64,000 bases of DNA from Thalassospira sp. TSL5-1 (GCF_001907695.1 NZ_KV880637.1:1426001-1490000), one strand, 5' to 3'. Counted from the first letter of the stretch, positions 16,692 to 26,261 are shown. The notes: a model not told the origin generated them from the sequence alone. Numbers and translations: made by a program.

Positions 16692-17336
16692 ATGCAGTTT
16701 GACCGATTTGACATAGAAGGACCGCTGCTTTTTGTTCCCAATCAGCACCGTGATCCGCGCGGCATTTTTGCCGAAACCTTTCGCGAGGACGAATTTGCTG
16801 CCGCCATCGGCGATACCAAACTGGTGCAGGAAAACCAGTCCATCAGTGGGCCGGTGAATACCATTCGCGGCCTGCATTTTCAGGTTAATCCGCATGCCCA
16901 GGGCAAACTGGTGCGGGTGACACACGGGGCGATTCTGGATGTGGCTGTCGATATCCGGCCCGATAGCCCGACCTTTGGCAAACATATCCGCATCGAGCTT
17001 TCCGATCAGAACTGGTATCAGCTATGGGTGCCGCCAGGATTTGCGCATGGGTTCCGCACCCTGGTGCCCGATACCACGGTGGTTTACAAGGTCAGCGATT
17101 ATTACAGCCCCGAACATGATCGTGGCATCGCCTGGAATGACCCGGACCTGGCAATTGACTGGCAACTGGGCCGCATGGAGCCGGTGATTTCGGAAAAGGA
17201 TGAACGTCATGCTTCCTTTGCCGATTGGAAAATGTGCCATGAAAGCCGGGGTTTTCTAATGGATGAAGTCGCCATTCCGCAGCATCATCCCATTGCGTCC
17301 GAGATGTGGGACTATCAACCCATGCAGGCGTCTTAA
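16692..17336 (+). CDS. rfbC: dTDP-4-dehydrorhamnose 3,5-epimerase
   Basis: RmlC converts dTDP-4-keto-6-deoxyglucose to dTDP-4-keto-L-rhamnose. The cupin fold shows in HRDPRGIFAETF, QENQSISGPVNTIRGLHFQ with the catalytic His near residue 62, KLVRVTHGAILDVAVDIR, LWVPPGFAHGF and VVYKVSDYYSPEHDRGIAWNDP with the active-site Tyr. At 214 residues it is about 30 longer than the usual protein because of a C-terminal tail. It is separated from rfbDA by six genes. Substrate must come from an rfbB elsewhere in the genome. It ends 30 bp before a convergent gene. Confidence 0.95.
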   Translation: MQFDRFDIEGPLLFVPNQHRDPRGIFAETFREDEFAAAIGDTKLVQENQSISGPVNTIRGLHFQVNPHAQGKLVRVTHGAILDVAVDIRPDSPTFGKHIRIELSDQNWYQLWVPPGFAHGFRTLVPDTTVVYKVSDYYSPEHDRGIAWNDPDLAIDWQLGRMEPVISEKDERHASFADWKMCHESRGFLMDEVAIPQHHPIASEMWDYQPMQAS

Positions 17337-17366
17337 GCTGCTTTGCAATGGGAGATTATGCGTCGA

Positions 17367-18392
17367 TCAGGCGGCGAGGGCGGCAATCACCTGATCTTTG
17401 CTAAGCGTGCCAATGCGTTGTTGTTTGTGGTTGACCACATTCATGCCCGCCGGGCAGGCAATGGCAATGGGTAAAATATCTTCAAGGCGCATGTCGGCGG
17501 CAATTTCCGGCCAGTTGCCAGATTCTGCCTGTGGTGTGTTATCATCAATCGGCATCATCAGGGTTTTGGCGCGCAGTACGCGCGAACGGTTTATATCGCG
17601 GGTGAAGGCGCGTACATAATCATCGGCGGGTTTCATCACAATTTCTTCCGGTCGCCCCACTTGGATCAGGGCACCATCTTTTAAAATCGCAATCCGGTCG
17701 CCCAGCTTCAGGGCCTCGTCCAAATCATGGGTGATGAAAACAATGGTTTTATGAAGCTCGCTTTGCAGCTTCATCAATTCGTCCTGCATGTCACTGCGGA
17801 TCAACGGGTCCAGCGCGGAAAATGCTTCATCCATCAGCAAGACTTCCGGGTTGGTCGTTAAGGCACGGGCAAGCCCTACACGCTGTTGCATTCCGCCCGA
17901 AAGTTCGTCGGGAAAACTGTCTTCGTATCCGGCAAGGCCAACCCGTTCGATCCATTTACGGGCGGCATTTTGGCGTTTTTGCCGGTCGGTTTTCTGAATT
18001 TTCAGGCCATAGGCGACGTTATCGAGCACATTGCAATGGGGTAGCAGGCCAAAACGCTGAAACACCATGCCCAGCTTTGCCCGGCGAAAGGCATTTAGGC
18101 GTGCCGTCGTCATGTTCAGGATATTCTCCCCGCCAAACAGGATTTCCCCTGCCGTCGGGTCAATCAGGCGGTTCAAATGCCGGATCAGGGTTGATTTGCC
18201 CGAGCCCGAAAGCCCCATCACCACAAATGTCTCGCCCTGTTCAATCGACAGCGACACATTGTTTAACCCCACCGTATGGCCGGTTTGTGCAAGGATGTCG
18301 TCCTTGTTTGCGCCTTTTCGCGCAAGTTCCAGCGCCTTTTGCGGATGGGGGCCGAATATTTTGTAAATATTGCGAATATCGATATAGCTCAT
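17367..18392 (-). CDS. Glycine betaine/choline-type ABC transporter ATPase (ProV/ChoV-like, system 1)
   Basis: A 341-residue ATPase of the quaternary-amine uptake family. Walker [10 protein letters not shown] near residue 60, the ABC signature [15 protein letters not shown], Walker [17 protein letters not shown] and the H-loop THDLDEA are all present. The N-terminal IYKIFGPHPQKALELARKG extension is typical of ProV/OpuAA proteins. The C-terminal part is short, with only a weak CBS-like segment, unlike the 401-residue system 2 ATPase. It overlaps the permease gene by 4 bp (ATGA). No binding-protein gene is adjacent; the orphan binding protein at 26358 is a candidate partner. Confidence 0.9.
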   Translation of the reverse strand: MSYIDIRNIYKIFGPHPQKALELARKGANKDDILAQTGHTVGLNNVSLSIEQGETFVVMGLSGSGKSTLIRHLNRLIDPTAGEILFGGENILNMTTARLNAFRRAKLGMVFQRFGLLPHCNVLDNVAYGLKIQKTDRQKRQNAARKWIERVGLAGYEDSFPDELSGGMQQRVGLARALTTNPEVLLMDEAFSALDPLIRSDMQDELMKLQSELHKTIVFITHDLDEALKLGDRIAILKDGALIQVGRPEEIVMKPADDYVRAFTRDINRSRVLRAKTLMMPIDDNTPQAESGNWPEIAADMRLEDILPIAIACPAGMNVVNHKQQRIGTLSKDQVIAALAA

Positions 18393-19255
18393 GCCCCGTC
18401 TCCTGCCTTGGAGGTATGGCGGGATTTCTTGCCATAGGATTGCCCAATGCGGTCAAACACCACGGCCAGCAACACAATGGCAATGCCTGCCTCCACACCT
18501 TGCCCTACATCCAGGCGCTGAATACCGGTCAAAACCTGTTCGCCCAGGCCCCGCGCGCCAATCATGGAGGCAATCACCACCATCGAAATCGACATCATGG
18601 TGGTCTGGTTAATACCCGCCATGATGTTGGGCAGGGCCAGGGGCAGTTGTACCCCCCACAAAATTTGTGCCCGGCTGGCCCCAAAGGAGCGCGATGCCTC
18701 CAGCACTTCCTTATCGACCAGGCGAATGCCCAAATCGGTCAGGCGGATCACGGGTGGAGCAGCATAAATGACGGTTGCCAAAATCGCAGGGACCTTGCCC
18801 AAACCAAACAGCATCAAAGCCGGGATCAAATACACAAAGCTGGGCATGGTTTGCATCATATCGAGCAATGGCACCATCACGGCGCGTAGTTTGTTCGACA
18901 TTGCCATGCCAATGCCCACCGGAATGCCGATAATGACCGAAAGGCCGGTTGCAATAATCATCAGGGCCAGGGTCTGCATGGCCTTGTTCCACAGGCCCAG
19001 CGTACCAATGGCGACCATCGCCAGCGCCAGGCCCAAAGTGGTTTTCCAACTGCGGCTGGCATGAAAGGCAATGGCGGCGATAATCGCGATGACAAGCCAC
19101 CAGGGGGTGGCGCGCAGCAGATGTTCCAGCCACACCAATACGGTCAACAGGGCATCGGCAAAGGCCTCAAAGGCATCGCCGTAATTTACCACCAGCCAGT
19201 CCACCAGCGCATTGACCGATTTGCCAAGGGGGATATTCAGCTTTTCAGGAAACAT
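18389..19255 (-). CDS. Glycine betaine/choline-type ABC permease (ProW/ChoW-like, system 1)
   Basis: A 288-residue inner-membrane permease with about six hydrophobic segments. The binding-protein-dependent permease (EAA) loop appears as EASRSFGASRAQILWGVQLPLALP, and MQTMPSFVYLIPALMLFGLGKVPA is typical of the ProW family. The length matches short alphaproteobacterial ProW/ChoW proteins rather than the long enteric form. It is transcribed first in the proW-proV pair; the region upstream (19256-19592) is a divergent promoter region. Confidence 0.9.
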   Translation of the reverse strand: MFPEKLNIPLGKSVNALVDWLVVNYGDAFEAFADALLTVLVWLEHLLRATPWWLVIAIIAAIAFHASRSWKTTLGLALAMVAIGTLGLWNKAMQTLALMIIATGLSVIIGIPVGIGMAMSNKLRAVMVPLLDMMQTMPSFVYLIPALMLFGLGKVPAILATVIYAAPPVIRLTDLGIRLVDKEVLEASRSFGASRAQILWGVQLPLALPNIMAGINQTTMMSISMVVIASMIGARGLGEQVLTGIQRLDVGQGVEAGIAIVLLAVVFDRIGQSYGKKSRHTSKAGDGA

Positions 19256-19592
19256 GAACCTGTTTTCCGTTTTTTTAAGGGCAGGGCGTTTTCCTGAAAC
19301 CTAACAATGATGGGTCGATAACTCACTCTTTAATCGGTTTTTCCGCGTCAGCAGATGTCAGGAGAACCGTTGCCAATGTCACAGAACGCACGGATCAAAC
19401 ATAATGTTCCGCGTAATTAAATTACGCGGGTGGGGATTGATGCCGCAATTTTCAAGGAAATTCCGACGGATTTTAGGAAATATCTTTTGTTGAATTTTTC
19501 CTTCCTCTCCCAACGTTTGACTAAGGAAAGGCACTGTTTGCCGGTGCCTGTTTTGGGGCTGTCGATTTATCGGCAATTCGGAGGATGGATAT
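19256..19592. promoter_or_regulatory. Divergent intergenic region between the system 1 permease and a secreted sensor-like gene
   Basis: No gene is visible in 337 bp. It holds the perfect palindrome at 19409-19429 and a small 6-bp hairpin AGGCAC/GTGCCT (19529-19549) followed by GTTTTG, which could act as an attenuator for the 19593 gene. A GGAGG site lies just before 19593. Two divergent promoters are expected here; no convincing -35/-10 pair could be fixed by eye. Confidence 0.5.
19409..19429. promoter_or_regulatory. 21-bp perfect palindrome, operator candidate
   Basis: CCGCGTAATT and AATTACGCGG flank a single central A, so both arms are exact 10-bp reverse complements. The one-base centre makes an RNA hairpin poor and favours a dimeric repressor site. 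It sits centrally between the divergent genes at 19255 and 19593. Confidence 0.6.
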
Positions 19593-20183
19593 ATGACACT
19601 AAAAACGAAGATGCTGGCGATATTTGTTGTCGCACCACTGGCCCTGGTTGGCAGCATGACCTTGGCAAATGCCAACGAATTTGAAGGGCAATTGCGCAAT
19701 TACTCCCAGGATGTGAAAGCATGGCTGTCAGACCCAGTTGTGATTGATGCCGTGAAGGCCCAAAACGCCGAAAATGCCAACCTGACACAACAGGATATCG
19801 ACAATCTGGACAAGCAATGGCGGGCCGAAACCGCCGCCACGGACAAACCCCTGATTGACAAGGTTCTGGCGCGGCCGCTGTCGAATTTTTTGCGCGAGAA
19901 GGCTGACGCGGCCCAAGGGCTGATTACGGAAATCTTTGTGATGGATAACAAAGGGCTGAATGTCGGGCAAAGTGATGTCACCAGCGATTATTGGCAGGGT
20001 GACGAAGCCAAATGGCAAAAAACATTCCTTGTCGGGCCGGGCGCCATTCACATGAGCGACGTTGAGCTTGATGAATCGACCCAAACCTACCAGTCGCAGT
20101 TAAGCCTGCCCGTGGTTGATAGCGACGGTAAAACCGTCATTGGTGCGGTTACGGTCGGGGTCAATGTGGAATTGCTGGAATAA
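19593..20183 (+). CDS. Small secreted sensor-like (Cache/PDC-type) protein
   Basis: A 196-residue protein. Residues 1-28 form a signal peptide (LKTKMLAIFVVAPLALVGS, cleavage after ANA). The mature part has a long N-terminal helical region and then a PDC/Cache-like sequence: LITEIFVMDNKGLNVGQSDVTSDYWQGDEAKW and later LPVVDSDGKTVIGAVTVGVN, as in periplasmic sensor domains of chemoreceptors and kinases. There is no transmembrane helix after the signal and no output domain, so it would be a free periplasmic ligand-binding protein. It is followed after 88 bp by a chemoreceptor gene, and both lie between two osmolyte transport operons. I infer that it delivers a ligand signal to that receptor. Confidence 0.65.
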   Translation: MTLKTKMLAIFVVAPLALVGSMTLANANEFEGQLRNYSQDVKAWLSDPVVIDAVKAQNAENANLTQQDIDNLDKQWRAETAATDKPLIDKVLARPLSNFLREKADAAQGLITEIFVMDNKGLNVGQSDVTSDYWQGDEAKWQKTFLVGPGAIHMSDVELDESTQTYQSQLSLPVVDSDGKTVIGAVTVGVNVELLE

Positions 20184-20271
20184 CAATGCCTGGTTTCAGC
20201 CAGTCGTCGTGGCCTGGATCACGGATAATTAAGAAAAACGAAGTGTCCTTCGGGGCAGGGAATGTGGGAAA

Positions 20272-21954
20272 ATGAACATGGAAAATGGTGTAAAAGATGG
20301 TGGATCAGCCATTCCGCCGTTTGTCCGCAGTGGGTGGTCCATTCGCAGCAAACTGATTTTTGGTGTTGCCGCAACAGTTGTTATCGCTTTCATCGCAACG
20401 ATCTATGTTGGCATCATTTTTTCAATTGATTCAGCAAAGGCCCGGCTGACGGACAGCAATGCCATCGTCACCTCGTTGATCGCGTCGCAAAATGGCGGGG
20501 CGGTAAAATTCCACAAGGCCGACGTGATCGAGGCCTCTTTTCAGAATCTGATATCGGATGAGCGCGAAGCACTGGCATCTGTTCTGGCAATCGATGTGGA
20601 AGGCAAGGCGATTACAAACTTTGCAGCGCCGGGCGTGGCACCGGCGCTGGCTGCACAGCTAAACGAATTGGGACAGGCGGCCATTCAGGCCGCCGCACGC
20701 CAGGAAACCCGAATTGGCGACATGCAGGTGATTGCCGAACCGGCAATCTTTGGCAAAAATCAGGATGTCGTTGGTTCGATTGTCATGGCGTGGTCTTTTG
20801 CCTCGCTTAAGGCTGAAACAGTGAAGAACGCCATTGATCAAACCGTGATCGCCATTGTGTTGCTGACGGCTTGTCTGGCGTTTCTGTTTTTACTGATCCA
20901 TAAAATCGTGGCATCTCCCCTTAAATCCATGACCGGTGCCATGACACAAATCGCCGATGGCAATTTTGATGTTGTTGTGCCTGCCGGGATGCGACAGGAT
21001 GAAATGGGCGAAATGGCACATGCCCTGAATGTATTTAAGGAAAATGGTCAGCGCATCGCCCGCCTGCGTGAAGAACGAAAGGAACTTGATGCCCGAAATG
21101 CTGCTGAAAATACCCGCCGTCTTGATGAAACCGCAAAGTCGTTTCGCGGGACGGTTGGCAGTATTGTCGAGGCGGTTTTAAGTTCTGCCAATGGTTTATC
21201 GGATAACGCCCGCATTTTGGCTTCAGCCACCGATACCTCGCGGCAAAAAACGGATCGGGTGTTAAAAAGCGTTGCCGAAGCCTCAGACGGGGTGGAGCAG
21301 GTTGCAACCGCCGCCGATAGATTGCGCAGCGCCCTGCACGAGGTCTCCCAGCAAATGACGCAATCGCGTACCGCCATCGAAGAAGCGGTTTCGCAAACCC
21401 GCCATACCGACGAAACAGTTGCCAATTTGTCAGACGAGGCGCGCAAGATTGGCGATGTGGTGAAACTTATTCAGGATATTGCGGCCCAAACCAACCTGTT
21501 GGCGCTGAATGCCACAATCGAAGCCGCACGGGCAGGTGATGCCGGCAAAGGGTTTGCCGTGGTTGCCAACGAGGTTAAGGCCCTTGCCAACCAAACTGCT
21601 CGCGCTACCGAGGAAATCACCAAACAGATTTCAGCCGTGCAACATATTTCCGAGGACGCCGCCGGCGCGATTGGACAAATTGGCGAGCGGATCAGCCAGG
21701 TGCATGCTGTGTCGCTTAATATTGAAAATGCGGTTGAAGACCAATCAAATGCAGCGAACGACATTACCCGCACCATCGATCAGACCGGCCACGCCATTAC
21801 CAATATGAATGACGATATCCACGATGTGGTCGGTTCCATCCATGAAGCCGGCGAGGCAACCGGACATGTCCGGCGCTCCTCTGCCGAATTGGAGGAAGAG
21901 GCTCACAATTTACAGAAAAATGCCAATCTGTTTTTGGAATCCATTCGCAAATAG
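20272..21954 (+). CDS. Methyl-accepting chemotaxis protein
   Basis: A 560-residue chemoreceptor. Transmembrane 1 lies at about residues 28-50, a ~135-residue periplasmic sensor domain follows (with [17 protein letters not shown], a Cache-like strand pattern), transmembrane 2 is at ~188-210, then a HAMP domain with the [20 protein letters not shown] block. The cytoplasmic signalling domain contains the highly conserved hairpin tip [20 protein letters not shown] and [20 protein letters not shown], which contact CheW/CheA. No C-terminal NWETF-like CheR/B tether is seen. The location amid betaine-type transporters suggests, but does not prove, taxis to an osmoprotectant. A terminator follows at 21993. 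Confidence 0.93.
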   Translation: MNMENGVKDGGSAIPPFVRSGWSIRSKLIFGVAATVVIAFIATIYVGIIFSIDSAKARLTDSNAIVTSLIASQNGGAVKFHKADVIEASFQNLISDEREALASVLAIDVEGKAITNFAAPGVAPALAAQLNELGQAAIQAAARQETRIGDMQVIAEPAIFGKNQDVVGSIVMAWSFASLKAETVKNAIDQTVIAIVLLTACLAFLFLLIHKIVASPLKSMTGAMTQIADGNFDVVVPAGMRQDEMGEMAHALNVFKENGQRIARLREERKELDARNAAENTRRLDETAKSFRGTVGSIVEAVLSSANGLSDNARILASATDTSRQKTDRVLKSVAEASDGVEQVATAADRLRSALHEVSQQMTQSRTAIEEAVSQTRHTDETVANLSDEARKIGDVVKLIQDIAAQTNLLALNATIEAARAGDAGKGFAVVANEVKALANQTARATEEITKQISAVQHISEDAAGAIGQIGERISQVHAVSLNIENAVEDQSNAANDITRTIDQTGHAITNMNDDIHDVVGSIHEAGEATGHVRRSSAELEEEAHNLQKNANLFLESIRK

Positions 21955-21992
21955 GCGGGATACAGGCGGTTTTAACGGGTGCTACGGAAAAC

Positions 21993-22030
21993 AAAACAGC
22001 CCGCAGGCGTGAACCTGCGGGCTGTTTTTA
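21993..22030. terminator. Bidirectional terminator between the chemoreceptor gene and proX
   Basis: A perfect 15-bp stem: AAAACAGCCCGCAGG (21993-22007) with CCTGCGGGCTGTTTT (22014-22028) around a 6-nt loop. A-tract and T-tract flanks make it functional on both strands, ending the convergent chemoreceptor and proVWX transcripts. Confidence 0.9.
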
Positions 22031-22072
22031 AATGTCGGTGGTCAGAGAGTGGTCTGACGAAACGTCGCGAAC

Positions 22073-23089
22073 TTATTCCGCTGCGGCGCGGGCTTCTTTG
22101 AGCCAGCCGTCAAACTTGCTCTGGTTGGCCTTGATCCAGGCATCTGCATGACGCGAGATGTCCTCGGCTGATTTTTGACCGTCGCGCATCAGCAGGTTTT
22201 CAGCACTGATGTCATTTGCCGAAATCTGCATGATCGAGAACAGCTTGGCAGCTGCCGGGTTTGCTTCTGCCCATTTCTTGTTGGCAATGATCTGCTGGTT
22301 GTTCACCTGGAAACCATAGTTGCTGCCATCGGGCAGGGCGGTGTCGGCATCCTTGTTTTCACCCGGAAGGGATGAGAACGGAACCTGCAGCCACACGGTG
22401 TCTTTACCCGGGACCAGAACGCCCGATACCCAATACGGGGTCCAGGTGTAATACAGGATCGGATCACCCTGTTTGTAACGGGTAATGGTATCGGCGATAA
22501 TGGCCGAATAGGAACCCTGGTTATGCTCGACCGTATCGCGCAGACCATAGGAATCCAGGTGATGTTCGATCACCTTTTCACAGCCCCAACCCGGATTACA
22601 GCCAGCTAGGTCGGCTTTGCCGTCGCCATTGACGTCAAAAATCTTGGCAATTTTCGGGTCTTTAAGCTGTTCGATGTTGGTGATGTTGTATTTTTCGGCG
22701 GTTTTTTTGTCGATCAGGTAACCCTGAAGCGCACCCGGCGAATACACCCCCTCGCGATAGATTTTTTCATCGCCGCCTGCATTTTTATAGAAATCGGCAT
22801 GCAGCGGGTTCCAGAAGTCCGCCATAAAGGTGCCATCGCCATTGGCAATGGCAACAATACCGGTGGCATATTCGATTTCCTGGATGTCTTTGACGTTATA
22901 GCCAAGTTCTTCCAGTGCCTTCATCACGATCTGGGTCTGGAAGGTTTCTTCGGCGATCGAGCTTTTCAGCGGTTGAACGTCAACACCTTCGCCCGGCTTC
23001 ATATTGTCGGCAAATGCGGTGCCTGCCAGCAGCATGCTGCTTGTGACAGCAATCGCTGCACCGGTGGAAATTTTTTTCAGGATGGTCAT
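22073..23089 (-). CDS. proX: Glycine betaine/proline-binding periplasmic protein
   Basis: A 338-residue substrate-binding protein of the ProU system. A signal peptide ([18 protein letters not shown], cleavage after AFA) is followed by ITEETFQT-like [19 protein letters not shown], then [36 protein letters not shown] and [18 protein letters not shown]. The aromatic residues of these last blocks form the betaine cage in enteric ProX. From memory the whole length is strikingly like Escherichia coli ProX. A clear AAGGAG site precedes the ATG. It is the last gene of the minus-strand proV-proW-proX operon; a shared terminator lies at 21993. Confidence 0.95.
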   Translation of the reverse strand: MTILKKISTGAAIAVTSSMLLAGTAFADNMKPGEGVDVQPLKSSIAEETFQTQIVMKALEELGYNVKDIQEIEYATGIVAIANGDGTFMADFWNPLHADFYKNAGGDEKIYREGVYSPGALQGYLIDKKTAEKYNITNIEQLKDPKIAKIFDVNGDGKADLAGCNPGWGCEKVIEHHLDSYGLRDTVEHNQGSYSAIIADTITRYKQGDPILYYTWTPYWVSGVLVPGKDTVWLQVPFSSLPGENKDADTALPDGSNYGFQVNNQQIIANKKWAEANPAAAKLFSIMQISANDISAENLLMRDGQKSAEDISRHADAWIKANQSKFDGWLKEARAAAE

Positions 23090-23151
23090 TGGCTTCTCCT
23101 TGTTATGTGGTTTGGGCCGTTGATTCAGCCTTTATTGCAACCGCCTGGCGG

Positions 23152-24264
23152 TTATTTCTTGCCCATAAGGGAACGGACGAGGCCAACCGGACCGGTTTGA
23201 TACCAGTGACGGGAGCCCTTGCTGCGCATGTCCTGACCAAGGGCCTGGGTCATGCGGTCCAATACAATTGCGAGTAACACGATGCCGATGCCGCCCACAG
23301 TGGCGAGGCCCATATCCAGGCGGCCAATGCCGCGCAACACCATCTGACCAAGGCCACCCACGGCAATCATGGAGGCAATCACCACCATCGACAGCGCAAG
23401 CATCAGGGTCTGGTTGACACCGGCCATGATGGTCGGCATGGCAAGGGGCAACTGCACACGAAACAGAAGCTGTTTCGGGCTGGCACCAAAGGAACGGGCG
23501 GCTTCCACCAGATCAGCCGGGACCTGGCGAATACCCAAAATGGTCAGGCGGATCAGCGGGGGCAGGGCGAAAATAATGGTCACGACCACACCAGGCACGT
23601 TGCCAATGCCAAACAGCATCACGATTGGCACCAGATAAACGAATGCCGGTGTGGTTTGCATGGCATCAAGGATTGGCCGTGTAATGCGCGAGGCCTTGTC
23701 ATTACGTGCCAGCCAGATACCGGTAGGCAGGCCAATAATAACGCAGAACAGAACCGAGGTGATGACCAGGGCCAGCGTGATCATGGCTTCCGACCAGGCG
23801 CCAATCAGGCCAATGGCAACCAGCGACAAAAATGTGCCGATTGCCAGCCTGCGTCCTGCCACCTGCCAGGCCAGCAAGGCCATAACGACAATCACGATCA
23901 GGGCGGGGGTTGCTTGCAGGCCGGTTTGAACGCCGGTCAGAACGGCATCAATCGGCCAGCGCACGGCCTGAAAGAAGCTGCGGAAATTATCAACGACCCA
24001 GTCAAGGCCATTATTCACCCAGATATCAACCGGGAAGGCGGCATCGCGAAAGGGATGGACGATGCTAAAATGATGTTCCGGTGCCGGGGCGGTATTTGCC
24101 AGCCAGTCGCCTGAGGTATCAGAAACGCCGCTGCCGGCAGACGGGTCCGGGGTGCCCCAGGGGTTGGATGCTGCCGACGAGGCAGCGTCCCCGCCGCCCG
24201 ATGTGGCGGTATCGGCGGCACCTGATTGTCCGCTACTTGCCCACGGATTGCTGTTATCAGCCAT
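23152..24264 (-). CDS. proW: Glycine betaine/proline ABC permease
   Basis: A 370-residue permease. Unlike the system 1 permease it has the long N-terminal tail of enteric ProW: NPWASSG and NPWGTPDP repeats, a disordered Gly/Ser/Ala stretch, [20 protein letters not shown] and [14 protein letters not shown]. The membrane core has [20 protein letters not shown] and the EAA loop [20 protein letters not shown], and the C-terminus ends with [12 protein letters not shown]. The start is supported by GAAGGAG upstream; it overlaps the proV stop by 8 bp. Gene order proV-proW-proX is that of E. coli proU. Confidence 0.95.
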   Translation of the reverse strand: MADNSNPWASSGQSGAADTATSGGGDAASSAASNPWGTPDPSAGSGVSDTSGDWLANTAPAPEHHFSIVHPFRDAAFPVDIWVNNGLDWVVDNFRSFFQAVRWPIDAVLTGVQTGLQATPALIVIVVMALLAWQVAGRRLAIGTFLSLVAIGLIGAWSEAMITLALVITSVLFCVIIGLPTGIWLARNDKASRITRPILDAMQTTPAFVYLVPIVMLFGIGNVPGVVVTIIFALPPLIRLTILGIRQVPADLVEAARSFGASPKQLLFRVQLPLAMPTIMAGVNQTLMLALSMVVIASMIAVGGLGQMVLRGIGRLDMGLATVGGIGIVLLAIVLDRMTQALGQDMRSKGSRHWYQTGPVGLVRSLMGKK

Positions 24265-25462
24265 TGGTCAAATCTCCTTCCGGGTCAAGCGTTGCAAGCA
24301 ATTTCGCTTTTCTGATCACGCCGGTATATCGCCCATTGTCGGTCACAATCGGGACACCGCACGGGGCATGGGCAACCTTGCCGATCAGTTCGGAAAGCTG
24401 TGTGTCTTCGGTCACGGGCTCAATATCGGGCAGGAACGCCGCCGAAAGCTTTTCAGCCCCGGCCTTGATGGCGCGTTCAACGCTTTCCTGCGAAATCACG
24501 CCATGAAATTCCATGTTGCTGCCAACGATATAGCCAAATTCGCGGTTTTCGGTTTCAAGGCGGCGCTGTGCGGTTTTAAGGCCAACACCCTCGCGCTCGA
24601 TCACCGTGGTTTCGCGTTTGGAAACAATATCTTTTGCGGACAGAATGGTGGAAACATCCACTCCGCGAAAGAATGATTTGACGTAATCGTTTGCCGGGTT
24701 GTTGAGGATTTCCTCCGGTGTGCCAACCTGAACCACAATCCCGCCTTCCATGATGGCAATGCGGTCGCCAATGCGCATGGCTTCATCCAGATCGTGCGAA
24801 ATAAAGATGATGGTACGCTTGTGTTCGCGCTGCAAAATCAGCAATTCGTCCTGCATTTCGGCGCGAATAAGCGGGTCAAGGGCGGAAAAGGCTTCGTCCA
24901 TCAGCATCACGGCTGGGTCATTGGCAAGCGCACGGGCCAGCCCGACACGCTGCTGCATGCCACCGGAAAGTTCGTCGGGGTAGGAATCTGCCTGGGCGCG
25001 CAGGCCAACCTGCTCAAGCGCATTTAGCGCGCGCTGCTGGCGTTCTTCCAGGGCAACACCGGCAAGTTCCAGGCCAAAGGCGGCATTATCGACAACGGAA
25101 AGATGCGGCATCAGGGCAAAGGACTGAAACACCATCGACATATCGCGACGGCGCAAATCCATCAGTTCCTGCGCATTCATTGCTGCAATATCGACCCCGT
25201 CATACAACACCTGCCCGGCGGTGGGTTCGATCAAACGGTTGAGCAAACGGACAAGCGTGGATTTACCAGAACCCGAAAGCCCCATCACCACGAATATTTC
25301 GCCTTCGCGAACGGTGAAATTTGCACCGCAGACGCCAACTGTCTGGCCCGTTTTTTCAAAGATTTCTGCTTTGTCGATACCCTCATTCACCATTTTCATG
25401 GCCTGGTCGGGGTGGTCGCCAAAGACTTTATACAGGTCTTTTACAACAATTTTATCTGTCAT
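24257..25462 (-). CDS. proV: Glycine betaine/proline ABC ATPase with CBS domains
   Basis: A 401-residue ATPase, the first gene of the operon. Walker [11 protein letters not shown], signature [15 protein letters not shown], Walker [17 protein letters not shown] and H-loop SHDLDEAM are present. The C-terminal ~130 residues form a CBS pair ([62 protein letters not shown]), which in ProU-type transporters senses ionic strength or cyclic di-AMP. The length equals that of enteric ProV (400). The promoter region faces a divergent MarR-family gene. Confidence 0.95.
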   Translation of the reverse strand: MTDKIVVKDLYKVFGDHPDQAMKMVNEGIDKAEIFEKTGQTVGVCGANFTVREGEIFVVMGLSGSGKSTLVRLLNRLIEPTAGQVLYDGVDIAAMNAQELMDLRRRDMSMVFQSFALMPHLSVVDNAAFGLELAGVALEERQQRALNALEQVGLRAQADSYPDELSGGMQQRVGLARALANDPAVMLMDEAFSALDPLIRAEMQDELLILQREHKRTIIFISHDLDEAMRIGDRIAIMEGGIVVQVGTPEEILNNPANDYVKSFFRGVDVSTILSAKDIVSKRETTVIEREGVGLKTAQRRLETENREFGYIVGSNMEFHGVISQESVERAIKAGAEKLSAAFLPDIEPVTEDTQLSELIGKVAHAPCGVPIVTDNGRYTGVIRKAKLLATLDPEGDLTNG

Positions 25463-25618
25463 GGTCCCCTGTCGGTTTTTGGAACGAGCATCTTGCCCCG
25501 CCCGGTTTATTCCGGAGGTTCAAGATCGTTCGTTTTGTGTTTGGCCAGTCTGACTGGTCGTGGCCAGTGCGATCGCTTCCCCGAGCACCGTCACATTCAA
25601 TACCAAAGATAGTTACAA

Positions 25619-25649
25619 TTCAAAACATTTGATGTCAAATTATATTTGA
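25619..25649. promoter_or_regulatory. Cluster of four alternating half-sites, candidate MarR operator
   Basis: Between the divergent proV and MarR genes, half-sites TTCAAA (25619), ATTTGA (25627), TCAAAT (25635) and ATTTGA (25644) alternate in orientation. ATTTGA-TG-TCAAAT and TCAAAT-TAT-ATTTGA are each perfect 6-bp palindromes that share the middle arm. AT-rich short palindromes near their own promoters are usual for MarR-family repressors. The site lies 41-71 bp upstream of the regulator start. Confidence 0.6.
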
Positions 25650-25689
25650 GATAAGTTGTCGGTGTTTTGGGAATTTTGAAAGTGTTTTG

Positions 25690-26187
25690 ATGACGTCAGA
25701 ACAGCAAAAACGACGCGACTCACTCGATGTTCTGGTTGCTCTGCGCCAGATCATTCGGGCATCCGATCTGCATTCAAAACATGTGATGAAGGTTTGTGGG
25801 CTAACCGTACCGCAACTTGTGGTGTTGCTCGCCATCCAGGAGCTTGGTGATGTAACGGTAAAGGAAATTTCGCGCCATGTCTCGTTAAGTCAGGCAACGG
25901 TGACGACCATCCTTAACCGTTTGGAGGAGCGAAACTTCGTGCGTCGTGTGCGTAATGCAACCGACAAGCGTGTGGTGAATAGCTGTCTGACCCAAAAGGG
26001 GTCGGATATGATCCGTAATACGCCACCTTTGCTGGATGATGATTTCATGGATCGCTTTGAAGGCTTAAAAGAAAACGAGCGCGGACGGATTGTTACATCA
26101 CTAAAGAAAATTGCGATGCTGATGGAGGGGGATGACGTGGATTTGCGTCCGCCAACGAAGCCTCGTCATAAAGAGGAAAGTTGTTGA
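25690..26187 (+). CDS. MarR-family transcriptional regulator, EctR/CosR-like
   Basis: A 165-residue winged-helix regulator. The DNA-binding region is visible as VTVKEISRHVSLSQATVTTILNRLEERNFVRRV (recognition helix SQATVTTILNRLE), then the wing with NATDKRVV and a C-terminal dimerisation helix. The N-terminal IIRASDLHSKHVMKVCGLT resembles MarR regulators of compatible-solute genes (EctR/CosR type). A TTG lies directly before the ATG; the ATG is preferred, although no good ribosome-binding site is seen. Divergent placement next to proVWX and the alternating half-sites at 25619-25649 suggest that it controls osmoprotectant uptake and itself; this is inference. Confidence 0.85.
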   Translation: MTSEQQKRRDSLDVLVALRQIIRASDLHSKHVMKVCGLTVPQLVVLLAIQELGDVTVKEISRHVSLSQATVTTILNRLEERNFVRRVRNATDKRVVNSCLTQKGSDMIRNTPPLLDDDFMDRFEGLKENERGRIVTSLKKIAMLMEGDDVDLRPPTKPRHKEESC

Positions 26188-26261
26188 TCCGATGTTTGTT
26201 TTAAGCTGGCTTTTATGCCGCGATTTTTTGATAACGCCCGTTTTGGGGTTTTGTTGCACGA

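Noticed and set aside
17822-18889. 355-residue plus-strand open frame across the system 1 ATPase and permease genes
   Set aside because: Antisense shadow of two recognised transporter genes; low-complexity His/Gln/Pro translation.
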